From Mycoplasma_H phocimorsus (lineage in GTDB: Bacteria; Bacillota_I; Bacilli_A; Mycoplasmatales; Metamycoplasmataceae), in the NCBI RefSeq assembly GCF_030077865.1, contig NZ_JASDDP010000008.1: a stretch of DNA of 64,000 bases; one strand, given 5' to 3'. Below are positions 54,989-64,000 of the stretch, piece by piece. The notes under the pieces were generated by a model, which had not been told where the DNA came from, did not search any database, and saw nothing but the letters and a program-made list of their open reading frames with translations. The translations under genes and the position numbers were made by a program. The first letter of the stretch is position 1. Every line of letters starts with the position of its first letter.

Positions 54989-56083
54989 ATGGCATTAAAA
55001 GCAGGAATTGTAGGTCTTCCTAATGTAGGCAAAAGTTGTTTATTTACGGCATTAACAAAAAAAATGGTTGAATCGAGAAATTACGCATTTACTACTATTG
55101 AACCAAATATTAGCACAGTAAAACTAGAAGATGAAAGAATTCAAAAATTAGCTGAAATTGTTAAGCCTGATAAAATTCAATATGCCACATTTGATTTTGT
55201 TGATATTGCCGGATTAGTAAAAGGGGCTTCAAAAGGCGAAGGGCTTGGCAATAAATTTTTGGGAAATATTAGGGAAGTTAATGCCATTGTTCATGTTGTT
55301 CGTTGCTTTGAAAATAAAGATATTATGCATGTTAATAATAAAATTGACCCCGTTTTTGATGTTCAAGTTATAAATGAAGAATTGATTTTAGCTGATTTAA
55401 ATTCAATTGAAAGTATGATAGCAAAAATTAATAAAAAGGCAAAAAGTGGTGATAAGGAAGCCGTATTAGAATTAAATTTATTTTATAAAATACAAAAAAT
55501 ACTTGAAAATGGTCAATTAATTTATAATCATCCTGATGTTATTAATGAAGAAAATATTTTAAAAAAATATCAATTTTTAACTTCAAAACCTATGATTTAT
55601 GTAGCAAATATTGATTCTGATTCAATAAATGATTTTGAAAATAATAAATATTATAAACAACTAAAAATATTTTTAAAAGAAGCGCCTTTATTACCTATTT
55701 CTATTTTAGCTGAAAATGAAATATCTCAAGTTGATGATGAAAGCAGAGAAGAATTTCTTGAAATGTATAATCTTCAAGATACTAGTTTAAACAAACTTGC
55801 TAAAATGACTTTTGATATTTTAGGTTTAAAAACTTATTTTACAGCAGGAAAAATTGAGGTGCGCGCTTGAGTATATAAAGATGGCATGAATGCTCCAGAA
55901 TGCGCAGGTATTATTCATACAGATTTTCAAAATAAATTTATTAAAGCAGAAGTTATTTCATATCAAGATTTTATCGAAAATAATGGTGAAATTGGTGCTA
56001 AAAATGCCGGAAAAGTGCGCCTTGAAGGCAAAACATATATTATGCAAGATGGTGATATTTGTCATTTTAGATTTGGTAAATAA
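54989..56083 (+). CDS. ychF: YchF/OLA1-type ATPase
   Basis: 364 residues. Obg-related P-loop NTPase that prefers ATP and binds ribosomes. The G1 motif is GLPNVGKS (9-16), the switch DIAGLVKGASKGEGLGNKFL follows, and the NxxE specificity motif (VANIDS) replaces NKxD, as usual for YchF. The C-terminal TGS domain ends in AGKVRLEGKTYIMQDGDICHFRFGK. AAGGAG precedes ATG. Its stop overlaps the tsaE start by one base. Confidence 0.96.
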
Positions 56084-56484
56084 TGAAACTGAAAATTATT
56101 TCATCTTTAGATTTCTCCAATAATGCTCAAATTAAAAAAATTGTAGATAAAATTATTAATAATGATTTTAAATTTATTTTGTTAGATGGTGAGTTGGGGG
56201 CGGGAAAAACAACTTTTATTAAATATATAGCAAAATTATTGGATGAAAAAAAAGTTGTTAATTCGCCTAGTTTTAATTATATAAAGGTATATGATAAATT
56301 TATTCATATTGATTTATATAACTTTAAAGGTTCTCTTGAAGAATTCGAAGATTTTTTTGGTGATAAAATCATAATTATTGAATGATCAAATTTATTAAAA
56401 GAAAAATTAGAAGGAAATATTCTTAAAATCCAAATAAATTACAATATAGATACTAATTTGAGAGAATATACTTTTACCTATTAA
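56083..56484 (+). CDS. tsaE: tRNA threonylcarbamoyladenosine ATPase TsaE
   Basis: 133 residues. It drives the TsaBD complex that makes t6A37 in ANN-reading tRNAs. Walker A is GELGAGKTT (36-44), followed by VNSPSFNYI and HIDLYNF, then the conserved IIEWSNLL. Coupled to ychF by TAATG overlap. The other t6A genes are not in the window. Confidence 0.93.
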
Positions 56485-56490
56485 GTGCGG

Positions 56491-56512
56491 CTACCAAATT
56501 ATGGTAGTTTTT
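56491..56512 (+). terminator. Terminator after tsaE
   Basis: Stem CTACC / GGTAG, loop AAATTAT, then five T. Confidence 0.8.
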
Positions 56513-56941
56513 CTTTTAAATATTTTTAATTTAATGTGTTTTATTATCACAATTTAATTTACTTGTATCTTTGTATATAACAAAAATTTCCAAATTTTTC
56601 ACAATATAAAATTCTTATCATTAAAAGTTTAAGCTTTATACAATAATTAAAATGTAGACGTTTAAAAAACTTAATAGCAAAATTAATTAATAACTAAATA
56701 TACTTTATTATCAATTCAGTAAATTTGCAACTAATTTAGAATAAATTGTCTACAAATAATAATATTTGTTAAGCGTAAAATAATTATTTCAATTGAAAAT
56801 ATGAGCTTTTTTTATGATAATAATAGTTAATTTTGCTTATATTATGTTGTTATTAAAATTAATTAATAAAAAGTAAAAATAATTAAAAGTATTTTACATT
56901 TTGATTGTTAATTTTGTTTTTGTATTATAAAAAGGAAAAAA
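56513..56941. other. AT-rich intergenic region, 429 bases
   Basis: No gene. Only the promoter of the transporter gene can be pointed out: TTGATT (56901-56906), spacer 16, TATTAT (56923-56928). Nothing else seen. Confidence 0.5.
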
Positions 56942-58360
56942 ATGAAGAAATTGTCATTGCATGGATTAACTATTAGACAAATTATTGCTCTAATTATATT
57001 GGCTGCTGCTGATGTTTTTGTTATTGCGGCTCCATATTATATTAAAAATATAATTCCAAACTTGCATTTATATTTAAATATCACTGAAGATCAAGTAGCA
57101 ACTTTAACTTCTATTATTGGTTATATTACTTTAATTACTCAATTGCCCGGTGGCTTTCTTGCTAATAAATTTAGTTCTAGGTGGCTTTTATGGTCTGCCG
57201 TTTTTACTACCGGATTGTTAACAATTTGATTCGGTATTATTATTTTAGAATCACACAATCCTAAACTTACGCAACAAGCATTGTTTGTACAATATGCAAT
57301 TATATGATCGCTGTGGGGTATAAGCACAACCTTAGTGTTTTGAACGCCACTTTGAAAGTTGGTTTCACAACAAACAACTAAAGAAAATCAAGGATTAGCA
57401 TATGGTATTCAGGGTACAGCTAATGGCGTGGTGGGATTGATATTTGTATTTTTAACTGGTATATTAATCACAACATTGTGGTCACCTGCTGTAGCAAATA
57501 CAGAACTAAAAGCATTGCCTTTTGCTGTGTATGCCTTCTTAATTGCTGCATTCTTAATTCTTACCTCATTTTTAGTTCTTTTTTTAGTTCCAGAAAAACC
57601 TTTGGAAAAATCTAAAGAGAAATTATCAAAACTTAAAGTTAAAAAAAATATTATTGAAATTTTTAAAGCAATGAAAAACTGAAAACTTTGAGCTCTTTCA
57701 ATATTTTTAATGGGTATGTATACATTTCAAAGCGTGTTTGCATATTATTTAGTTCAATTAATGCAAAATGCTTTTCTTGCTCCTATGATTTTAGTTACGA
57801 TTTTAGGCGGAATTAGAACATATGCTTTGAGAACATTAGTGTCTACATTTGTTGGCAAGTGGGCTGATAAATTTAAATCATATATTTTATTTTTAATTAT
57901 TACAACCGCAATTGGCATTTTTGTTGTTGGTGCTTTAATTTTATTAGGATTTGCCGCTCCAACAAATAAAATTTCAAAAATTTGAGTAGTGGTATTGTGT
58001 GCTATTTTATTTATTATGACTGGTGTTCTTTCATGAATAATGGTTACATTAAGATATACACAAATTGGCGAAATTCATCTTGAAAAAAATACATATGCAT
58101 CAAGTATTGGGGTGCTTTCATTTATTGGTTTTTCAACCGATGCTTGACTATATCAGATTACTGCGGCTGTAGGAAAACACTATACAGAAATTAATGAAAA
58201 AAACACATCTGTTTTAGGTTATCAAATTATTTTATTAATTTGTTTAGGTATTGCACTAATAGGTTTGTTGGCAGCTCTTATTGTTTATATTTCAAATGTA
58301 AAAGAATTAAAAAAATTAGGTAAAATAAATCATAGATGGAGAACATTAGAAAATGCATAA
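56942..58360 (+). CDS. MFS transporter, probably for glycerophosphodiesters or organophosphates
   Basis: 472 residues with twelve predicted helices. The first half has the MFS loop QLPGGFLANKFSSRWLLW between helices 2 and 3 and STTLVFWTPLWKLVSQQT; a charged loop (PEKPLEKSKEKLSKLKVKKN) parts the halves. The build recalls the organophosphate:phosphate antiporter branch (GlpT/UhpT). The next gene overlaps by 8 bases and encodes a glycerophosphodiesterase, so the substrate is likely a glycerophosphodiester or its product. AAAGGA precedes ATG. Confidence 0.8.
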
Positions 58361-59084
58361 TAAACAATTAATATTAGCACATAGAGGATATTCTGGGATA
58401 GCTCCCGAAAATACTGATTTAGCATTTCAAACTGCTTATAATTTTGCTTTTGATGGTGTAGAACTTGATGTTCACTTAACAAAAGATAAAAAGTTAGTTA
58501 TTATTCATGATGAAACCACAAATAGAACTGCTTTAACTAATAAAGAAATTGAATTTTCTACATTAGCAGATCTTAAAAAAGATGATCACTCTAAATTTTT
58601 CAAATTAAATACTAGAAAACAAGAAATTATGACTCTAGAAGAATTTTTAGATAAATATTTAGATCTTTATACAGTAATTAATGTTGAAATTAAAACTGAT
58701 CAAAAAAAATATCTGGGTATTGAAGAAAAACTTCACGCTTTATCAAAAAAGTATGGTCAAAAATATTTTGAAAAAATTATTTTTTCTTCATTTAATTTTC
58801 AATCACTAAGAAATATGAGAAAGTTAAGTAATAAATATTTATTAGCTTACTTATTTTGAACCGAAACACAATTTAAAAAAGTGCCGTTAATTGAAATTAA
58901 AGAAATTTGCCATTATATAAATCCTTGAATAGTTTTGTATGATAAAAATAAAGAAAAATATAAAAATGTTGGGCTGCCAATTATTTTATGAACAATAAAA
59001 AATAAAAATAAATACATGGAATATGTGAATGACAAATCAGTTTACGCTCAAATAAGCAATTATAAATTTGAGCAAGATAAATAA
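58353..59084 (+). CDS. glpQ: Glycerophosphodiester phosphodiesterase (GDPD family)
   Basis: 243 residues. It splits deacylated phospholipids into glycerol 3-phosphate and an alcohol. Catalytic pattern HRGYSGIAPENT (His10, Arg11), GVELDVHLTKD (Glu, Asp metal ligands), IIHDETTNRT (second His) and VNVEIKTD are all present. No signal peptide, so cytoplasmic. In mycoplasmas glycerol 3-phosphate from this path feeds hydrogen peroxide production when GlpO is present; GlpO is not seen in this window. GGAG lies 11 bases before ATG inside the transporter gene. Confidence 0.93.
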
Positions 59085-59418
59085 TAAAAAAGTGCAAGTT
59101 ATGTTAAACTAAAATGACAAAATTTATTACCTTTTTTAATTTGAGGGTAAATTATATTTTGACTTTAATCCTAAGACGTTTATTCTTATTAAATTTTTTA
59201 TAATTAAATAAAATTTTGGGTTGCTTTGTTTTTAATAAATAAAACCATTTAAATAAGAAACTATAAGACGCATTTTTTAAATTAAAAATTTATAATTTAA
59301 TAATTTTAATATTTTTTTATTTTTAAAACAAATTTTAATTATGACTTCATAAAAATAAAAAATAACATCTATGAGATTTAAATAGATGTTATTTTATGTT
59401 TTAATTTGCATTTTATAA
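59085..59418. other. Intergenic region with strong bidirectional terminator
   Basis: A weak hairpin around 59128-59151 (TTACC / GGTAA) may end glpQ. At 59359-59395 a thirteen-base stem AAATAACATCTAT / ATAGATGTTATTT with loop GAGATTTA separates glpQ from the convergent coiled-coil pseudogene. No gene. Confidence 0.7.
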
Positions 59419-60037
59419 TTACTTAATATTTTTATAATTCAAAATGTCTTCTTTGTGAAATGATTTTAGCATTTCAACATCGGCTTCAATTTTGTCTAAT
59501 CTGTTAGTAATCTCAACATGATTATTTTTAATCAAACTAGTTAATGAATCGAATTTTTGATCTCATTTTTGTTCCATTTTATTAAGTTTTTCTTCAAATT
59601 CTAACTTATCAGCTAAACGTTGTCTTTCGGCTTCTGCTTTATCTTTTTGACGCTGTTTTTCAACTTTTTCAAACATTTGGGCAGTTTCTTCGCGGTATGC
59701 TTTTAACATGTTTGTAAATTGATTTTGAAGTTCGATTTTGTCTGCTTGGCGCTGTTTTTCAACTTTTTCAAACATTTTGGCAGTTTCTATTTGATTTGCT
59801 TTTATTGTATTTATAAGCTGATTTTGATATTTCATAAATTCTTCTCTAGTCATTTCATCTCCTTTTTCGGGGTTTATTTGTTTTTGCTTTTCTTTATTAT
59901 AAATAGTGCATATTAGCTTGACCAAGAAGAACAAAATTTACTTTATATTTATCGCCTTTAATATACTTTTTAATAATTTCTTTATATTCTTTTTCTGTTA
60001 TTTTAATTATATTATTTAATTTAATATTGTTTGACAT
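59419..60037 (-). pseudogene. Coiled-coil protein gene with a frameshift
   Basis: Homologue of the gene at 34053. It starts well (AAGGAGTAAAA then ATG at 60037; MSNNIKLNNIIKITEKEYKEII) but the frame changes near 59935-59945, where KYKVN is followed in another frame by FFLVKLICTIYN, aligning with YIVNVPNLGNLLCNVYN. After this the coiled coil (EKQRQADKIELQ-type repeats, three units) and the end LIKNNHVEITNRLDKIEADV run on to 59419. Without a sequencing error it cannot make the full protein. A downstream ATG (59855) could still yield the coiled coil alone. Confidence 0.7.
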
Positions 60038-60560
60038 TTTTACTCCTTATAAAATAATTAATGCTTTAATAAAAGGGCTATTAAAATTAATCAAAAATTT
60101 TAAAAATAAAAAGTGATTATTTTTAAAATGCTGCTTTTTGATATATAAATGTAATTTTAAGTATTAAATGTTTGTGAATAAATAATAAAAAACTTAAATC
60201 TATAATTAAAATTACATTCAATTTTAATTATTGTTATTTTTATATTTTTTGCTTTGTGCTTCATTTTAATTAAATTAAAAAAAACTATAAAATATAAAAT
60301 AAATAATATGGTTGCATATTTGTGTTTTTGGATATTAAAATTTTTTATCCATTAATAAATATGAAAAGAAAAAGAAAATTTTGAAAAGAAAAAAAATTTA
60401 AGAATTTTGATTATTTTTTCTTAAATTAATTATTAAAAATAAAAATGCATTTAGTAATGTTTATTTAGCATATGAAGTTTACATTAAAATTAAAATAAAA
60501 AGAAAGGGCATTTAATATTTCTGTTTTTAGGCTTTTAAATTAAATTAAAAAAAGCACAAG
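60038..60560. other. AT-rich intergenic region, 523 bases
   Basis: No gene or clear structure recognised between the coiled-coil pseudogene and the IS3 element. Confidence 0.5.
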
Positions 60561-61797
60561 TTAGACTAGGACAAAAAATGGCACTCTTTTATAGAGTGTC
60601 TTTTTGTGTTACCTGTATGTTATAGGAGAGCAAAATGTCTAGACACTTTATTAAAGAAGAGATGAAATTATTTTTAAAGAGTATAAGCAATTGGGAATGA
60701 AAAGAGCTATAAAGGTAGCTATTAATATCTTGCACAAATTAGCTTTTATCAAAAACGCTACCTTACCAAAATGATTATTTCATATTATAGTAAAGGAATG
60801 TAAGATTTATTAGTTGAAGGTAAGCGGGTCATAAATAGAAGACCAGGTAGTAGAGCACCTGGAAAGAAATGAACTCTACTAAAGTTGATAAGTTACTTTC
60901 AATTCTTGAAGAAAATGTCACTTTTACTAAAGAACAAAAGAAGTTAATAGTAAGAGAATATAAAGGAAAACTATTAATAAATTAATTAGCAAAGCTATTT
61001 AATGTTTCTAAAAGAACACTATTTAGATGAAAAAAGTTAGAAAATGTTGTGAAAACTAAAGAATATCACAACATTCTCATAAATGCATTTGCTTCACATA
61101 AAAAAGTTTATAAAAGAGTGCGTTTAAGTCAATTTATTGCTAAAAAGCACAATATTTATATAAATTTACGTACTTTAGGTCGTGATATGAACCGTTTATG
61201 TTTAAAATGCGAGATTAAACGAAAACGCAAAGAACGCGAAAATAAAGATATAACTGCTAAATTTGAGAACATTGTAAACAGAGATTACAACAATAATCAA
61301 AATCGAAACATTTATGCAACTGATGTCACTTATATTGAAGGAACAAGGGATTCTAAATAAAATCATGTTTTCTTGTCTGCAATTATAAGTTATAAAACTA
61401 ATAATGATTTAAATTTTGTTTTAGATAATGTTAATGACTTGTTAAAAACAACAAAAAATGAAAAATTCATCATCCATTCTGATTACGGGTTTCAATATAC
61501 AAACAAAGTGTATATTGATAAAATAAGAAATAATAATGGTGAAATATCACTTTCAAGAGTGGGTAATTCACTTGATAATCATAAGATTGAATATTAATTC
61601 TCAATTTTAAAATCAGAATATTTAAATAGAATTAAAATAAGCAAGATGACATTAAAAGAACTTAAAAAAGTTATAAGAAATTTCGTAAATTAATACAACA
61701 ATGAGAGAATTTAAAGTAATTTGGGACGCAAAACACCACAGCAAGTTGCTGTGGTGTAAAATAAATTTTATAGTGACATTTTTTTGTTCGTGTTTAA
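60561..61797 (+). mobile_element. IS3-family insertion element, full length but inactive
   Basis: Both ends are present: left TTAGACTAGGACAAAAAATG (60561) and right repeat GTGACATTTTTTTGTTCGTG... (61773-61797), which are inverse copies with few mismatches. The left end carries a terminator hairpin (60580-60605), the right end another (61733-61757). Between them lie a first frame starting at 60635 (MSRHFIKEE) and a transposase with helix-turn-helix and DDE parts (ATDVTYIEG, IHSDYGFQYT, LKSEYL). In-frame TAA codons after EGTRDSK and KIEY and elsewhere show it is dead. IS150/IS1138-like by feel. Confidence 0.85.
61049..61715 (+). pseudogene. IS3 transposase, broken
   Basis: The catalytic domain reads ATDVTYI (first Asp), HSDYGFQYT (second Asp), SRVGNSLDNHKIEY, then after a stop LKSEYLNRIKISKMTLKEL (Glu) and YNNERI.SNLGRKTPQQ. 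At least three stop codons interrupt it. The copy at 16819 shares these parts with more damage. Confidence 0.85.
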
Positions 61798-61853
61798 CAC
61801 TTTGTTTGTATCTTTATTTAATGCAATATTTCCTAAAAGATTTTTAGATAAAT

Positions 61854-61880
61854 TTAGCACTTTAATCATTAGAGTGCTAA
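61854..61880. promoter_or_regulatory. CIRCE operator of clpB
   Basis: TTAGCACTT, nine bases, GAGTGCTAA: one mismatch from the consensus TTAGCACTC-N9-GAGTGCTAA. This is the binding site of the heat-shock repressor HrcA. TATAAT follows at 61883-61888 and AAGGAGG at 61890-61896. Confidence 0.92.
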
Positions 61881-61901
61881 AATATAATTAAGGAGGTGGT
61901 T

Positions 61902-64000
61902 ATGGACTACAACTTTGATAATATTTTAAATAACAAAAATAAAAAAGAGCAAAAATCTGTTTTAGATAAATTTGGAAGAAACTTAACTCAACTTGCTATT
62001 GAAAATAAGCTTGAGCCTGTAATAAATAGAGATGATGAAATCCGAAGAATGATTCGTATTTTATCAAGAAAAACAAAAAATAACCCTGTTCTTGTTGGAG
62101 AGCCAGGTGTTGGTAAAACAGCGATTGTTGAGGGTTTGGCACAAAAAATTACTACGGGAAATGTTCCTGAAAACTTAAAAAATAAAATTGTTTATGAACT
62201 TGAAATAGCTTCGCTTATTGCTGGAGCTAGTTATCAAGGCCAATTTGAAGAAAGATTAAAGCAAGTGCTTAAAGAAATTGAAAGCTCTAATGGAAATATA
62301 ATAATATTTATTGATGAAATACATACTTTAGTTGGTGCTGGTAGATCTTCAGATGGCGGTTTAGATGCTGCTAATATATTAAAACCACTAATGGCTAGAG
62401 GGCAACTTCACTTAATAGGAGCTACAACATATAATGAATATAGAAAATATATTGAAAAAGATTCAGCACTAGAAAGAAGAATGCAACCAATCACTGTAAA
62501 TGAACCTTCTGTTGAAGGTGCGATAACAATTTTAAGAGGTATAAAAAAACGTTTTGAAGCTTTTCATAAAGTAAAAATTGATGACAATGCATTGGTAGCA
62601 GCAGTTAAATTGAGCAATAGATATATTACTGATCGCTATTTACCAGATAAAGCTATAGATTTAATTGATGAGGCTGCCGCGACACTTAAAACTGAAATGA
62701 ATTATCAGCCAGAAGAACTTGATAAAGCAAAACTTGAAAGCGTTCATTTAAAAATGGAACATCATGCTATTAAAAACGATAAAACTAAAAGCGATAGATT
62801 AAAAGAACTGGAAGAAAAAATAGCATTACAAAATAAAAAAATAGAAGAAATTACTTCAAAATGAGAAAAAGAAAAATCAATACTTGAAGAAAATGCTAAA
62901 TTAGTAAAACAATTAGAAAATTACAAATATTATAAAGATTTATATATTAATAATGGCGAATATGAACAAGCGGGTAAAATACAAAACTTTTTAATTCCTG
63001 AAACTGAGCGAAAAATAGAAAAATTATCTTTAGAACAAAAAAAATATGAAAATTTAGTTAAAATAAATGTTACTGAAGAAGAAATAGCTCAAATTGTTGC
63101 TAAGTGAACAAATATTCCTGTTGCAAAACTTTTAAAAGAAGAAAAAGAAAAATATTTAGAACTTAAAGAAAGTTTAAACAAAATGGTTATAGGCCAAAAA
63201 GAAGCTATTAATAAGGTTTCAGATGCTGTAATACGGGCAAAAGCCAACATAAATGATCCAAATCGCCCATTTGCTTCGTTTATGTTTATGGGTTCAACTG
63301 GCGTTGGTAAAACTGAACTTGCTAAAAGTTTGGCTAATATGCTATTTGATTCAGAAAAACATATTATAAGAATTGATATGTCTGAATTTATGGAAAAACA
63401 TAGTGTTTCTAAATTTATAGGAAGTCCTCCAGGGTATGTTGGTTTTGATGAAGGTGGACAGGTTGCTGAAAAAATAAGAAAAAGACCATATACTGTTTTG
63501 TTGCTTGATGAAATTGAAAAGGCACATCCTGATGTTCTTAATATATTACTTCAAGTTTTAGATAATGGTCAATTTACAGATGCAAAGGGTAGAGTTATTA
63601 ATTGTCGTAATTTAATTGTAATTATGACTACAAATATAGGTAGTTATGAAATTCTTAATTCAAAATTAACTGTTTTAGAATTGAGAAAAATTCTTTCAAA
63701 ATTTTTTAGACCTGAATTTTTAAATCGTATTGATGAAATTATTCCATTCAATAAATTAAATCATGCTGAAATAGAAAAAATTGTTGAACTAGAATTAAAA
63801 AAACTTTCTACAAGAATAAAAGAGAATAATAATATAGTAATTAATTTTGCGCCTAAAGTAATAATGCATGTAGCACAAGAAGGGTTTGATTCTGAATTTG
63901 GTGCAAGACCAATAAAAAGATATATTCAAAATAATATTGAAAGCTTTATTGCTTTAAATATTATTGAAGGAAAAATTATTTCAGAAAATGAATACTTAAT
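61902..64000 (+). CDS. clpB: ClpB disaggregase (runs off the window)
   Basis: At least 699 residues; the end lies outside. ClpB pulls proteins out of aggregates using ATP. Two AAA+ domains are seen: Walker A GEPGVGKT (66-73) with Walker B IIIFIDEIH, and GSTGVGKT (464-471) with VLLLDEIEKAHPDV. A shortened coiled-coil middle domain lies at about 290-400. The usual N-terminal double Clp_N domain is missing, as in other mycoplasma ClpB. The start follows AAGGAGG by 5 bases. CIRCE in front shows HrcA control. Confidence 0.96.

Noticed and set aside
1..64000. tRNA, rRNA or CRISPR array
   Set aside because: The gaps were read through; none holds a cloverleaf with a T-loop motif, ribosomal RNA stretch or regular spaced repeat.

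Overview
The window is AT-rich bacterial DNA in which in-frame TGA codons fall where conserved proteins have tryptophan (for example in PolC, EF-Tu, ribosomal protein S7, ProRS and ClpB). Together with the small lipoprotein-rich gene set, TPP-controlled P37-type transport genes and insertion sequence (IS) scars, this points to a mollicute of the Mycoplasma hominis/synoviae relatives (Metamycoplasma or Mycoplasmopsis). The species cannot be fixed from the sequence alone. Every gene below is read with UGA = Trp, which joins pieces that look broken under the standard code.

Layout. 1-2.5 kb: IS30 scar and a secreted papain-like protease. 3.2-6.5 kb: a DnaB/DnaD-like replication gene, a GH13 glycosidase and rpsO. 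6.5-8.5 kb: an unusual membrane transporter fused to a methyltransferase. 8.7-14.6 kb: rpsL-rpsG-fusA, deoD-deoA, a small monooxygenase-like gene and ptsH. 14.6-18.0 kb: a scrap yard of IS30 and IS3 remnants around two small double-anchored lipoproteins. 18.0-26.6 kb: rsmG-prs, a trigger-factor-like chaperone, LemA and two very large paralogous surface proteins. 26.9-31.0 kb: a type III restriction-modification pair. 31.1-34.7 kb: a three-gene overlapping operon (DUF402, LicA-like kinase, membrane protein) and coiled-coil genes among IS ends. 34.8-38.4 kb: a P37/P29/P69-type ABC transporter under a TPP riboswitch. 38.7-40.8 kb: a second papain-like protease. 40.9-47.0 kb: a Bax-inhibitor-like membrane protein, whiA and polC. 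47.1-50.9 kb: tmk-holB-rsmI and proS. 51.0-53.4 kb: three unknown genes and mscL. 53.6-56.5 kb: tuf, ychF-tsaE. 56.9-59.1 kb: MFS transporter plus glycerophosphodiesterase. 59.4-61.8 kb: frameshifted coiled-coil gene and a dead IS3 element. 61.9 kb to the end: clpB under a CIRCE operator.

How the genes work together. The housekeeping part covers translation (S15, S12, S7, EF-G, EF-Tu, ProRS, RsmG, RsmI, TsaE), replication (PolC, HolB, Tmk, DnaB-like), nucleoside salvage (DeoD, DeoA, Prs) and protein quality control (ClpB, trigger-factor-like). The accessory part faces the host: proteases, lipoproteins, thiamine uptake, glycerophosphodiester use and restriction. Convergent units are separated by strong bidirectional hairpin terminators, and several terminators are recycled ends of dead IS elements. 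No tRNA, rRNA or CRISPR array was found.
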